Assembly (NCBI RefSeq): GCF_022919135.1
Contig: NZ_CP095049.1
Location: forward strand, 3,538,501 to 3,602,500
DNA length: 64,000 nt
Source: Hymenobacter cellulosivorans
Lineage (GTDB): Bacteria; Bacteroidota; Bacteroidia; Cytophagales; Hymenobacteraceae
Direction: 5' to 3'
In this document: one piece after another, positions 63,272 to 64,000 of the stretch
Layout: each line of letters opens with the position of its first letter
How positions within the stretch are numbered: the stretch's first letter is position 1
Made by a program: the position numbers and the translations under genes
Notes under the pieces: generated by a model
The model's database searches: none
What the model saw: the letters and a program-made list of their open reading frames with translations, nothing else
Told to the model about the DNA's origin: nothing

Positions 63272-64000
63272 AAACCGGCCTGCTTTCGGTTGGGCTAAGC
63301 CTGTTGCTGGGTGCCTGCGCCGCCTCGAAAGACGTGTACCTGTTCACCTCCTTTCACGAGCCGGCCAACGAAGGGTTGCGCCTGCTCTACAGCTACGACG
63401 GCTACCAGTGGCAGGATTTGAACCGCATCTTTCTGACCCCACAAGTCGGACCCAGCAAGATCATGCGCGACCCCAGCATTGCCCGCGGGCCGGATGGCAC
63501 CTACCACCTCGTCTGGACCAGCGGCTGGAAGGGCGACAAGGGCTTCGGCTACGCCTCCTCCAAGGACCTGGTGCACTGGTCGGCGCAGCGCTTCATCGAC
63601 GTGATGAGCCACGAGCCCACGACGGTGAACGTGTGGGCCCCGGAAATCTTCTACGACGCGCCCAGCAAGCAGTACGTCATCATCTGGGCCTCGACCATTC
63701 CGCTTCGGTTTGAAAAGGGCATCGAAGCCGAAGACAACAACCACCGGCTGTACTATACTACCACGCAAGATTTTCAGGCCTTTGCGCCGGCCAAGCTGCT
63801 GTTCGACCCCGGCTTCAGCTCCATTGATGCCGTCGTCGTGCCGCGCAGCCCGAAAAACTACGTGCTGGTAGTGAAAGACAACACCCGACCTAACCGCAAC
63901 ATCAAGGTAGCCTTTGCTCCAAGCCCTACGGGCCCTTTTTCGCCTGTTTCGGCTCCCTTCACCGGCAACTTTACCGAGGGGCCGAGCGTGCTGGCCTTGC
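63268..64000 (+). CDS. GH43-like glycoside hydrolase, N-terminal part (runs off right edge)
   Basis: About 244 residues are visible. The lipobox cysteine is at 17 (LLLGACAASK), suggesting a lipoprotein. A five-bladed-propeller start follows: DVYLFTSFHEPANEGLRLLYS, MRDPSIARGPDGTYHLVWTSG, NVWAPEIFYDAPSKQYVIIWAS and, near the edge, FTEGPSV, whose Glu is in the place of the family's general acid. GH43 enzymes remove arabinofuranose, xylose or galactose side chains. It overlaps the upstream GH140-like gene by 4 bp and is in the same operon. Confidence 0.8.
   Translation, partial: MKTGLLSVGLSLLLGACAASKDVYLFTSFHEPANEGLRLLYSYDGYQWQDLNRIFLTPQVGPSKIMRDPSIARGPDGTYHLVWTSGWKGDKGFGYASSKDLVHWSAQRFIDVMSHEPTTVNVWAPEIFYDAPSKQYVIIWASTIPLRFEKGIEAEDNNHRLYYTTTQDFQAFAPAKLLFDPGFSSIDAVVVPRSPKNYVLVVKDNTRPNRNIKVAFAPSPTGPFSPVSAPFTGNFTEGPSVLAL

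Overview
The window looks like a chromosomal segment of a Bacteroidota bacterium, most likely a Hymenobacter-type Cytophagales. The DNA is GC-rich and the gene set is typical of the phylum: paired SusC/SusD outer-membrane uptake proteins, type IX secretion (T9SS) C-terminal sorting domains of both the A and B kind, CHRD and DUF3826 proteins, and promoters with a TAnnTTTG -7 element. The genus is inferred from protein style, not from a database search. I saw no rRNA, tRNA, CRISPR array or transposase gene.

Region 1 (1-13.6 kb) makes surface glycans. A leftward operon carries pseC, pseF, pseG, pseH and pseI, then a GT-B-like surface-polysaccharide protein and the start of a polysaccharide deacetylase that runs off the left edge. 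With pseB at 9.3-10.3 kb, all six steps from UDP-GlcNAc to CMP-pseudaminic acid are present. A rightward T9SS type B adhesin-like protein sits between pseC and pseB and shares a 25-bp-arm bidirectional terminator with pseB. An FkbH-type HAD protein and a GT4 glycosyltransferase follow.

Region 2 (13.7-22.3 kb) is mixed: ffh, an unknown 161-aa protein, a T9SS-exported heparinase II/III-like lyase, a small lipoprotein, guanine deaminase and a four-repeat CHRD protein. A possible small RNA lies at about 22.2-22.3 kb.

Region 3 (22.6 kb to the right edge) is a large polysaccharide-utilisation locus (PUL) for pectin. A leftward arm (35.8 to 22.6 kb) encodes a PL1 pectate lyase, a beta-helix/TIM-barrel fusion, an SGNH acetylesterase, a sugar isomerase-like protein, DUF3826 and a SusC/SusD pair whose SusD is frameshifted. 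A rightward arm (36.4-52.0 kb) encodes an alpha-uronidase-like enzyme, an MGH1-like hydrolase, GH28, GH95, GH2, a sodium:sugar symporter and a DapA-type aldolase. After a reversed AraC-type regulator (52.1-53.0 kb), a second rightward unit encodes a fucose isomerase-like enzyme, an intact SusC/SusD pair, a second PL1, a GH140-like apiosidase and a GH43 cut by the right edge. Apiosidase, GH95, GH2 and fucose isomerase together with PL1 and GH28 suggest homogalacturonan with decorated side chains, possibly rhamnogalacturonan II (inference).

The most interesting signal is regulatory. Four PUL promoters (35.9 kb minus; 36.2, 49.3 and 53.4 kb plus) share two 11-bp direct half-sites (AAnATnCTAyA then AAgATGGTAyA) starting exactly 21 bp apart, with a TAnnTTTG-like -7 element starting exactly 33 bp after the second half-site begins. 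This is the geometry of an AraC-family activator, and the only regulator in the locus is the AraC-type gene. A second signal is a family of roughly 150-bp inverted-repeat elements, with fragments, in the gaps between PUL genes.
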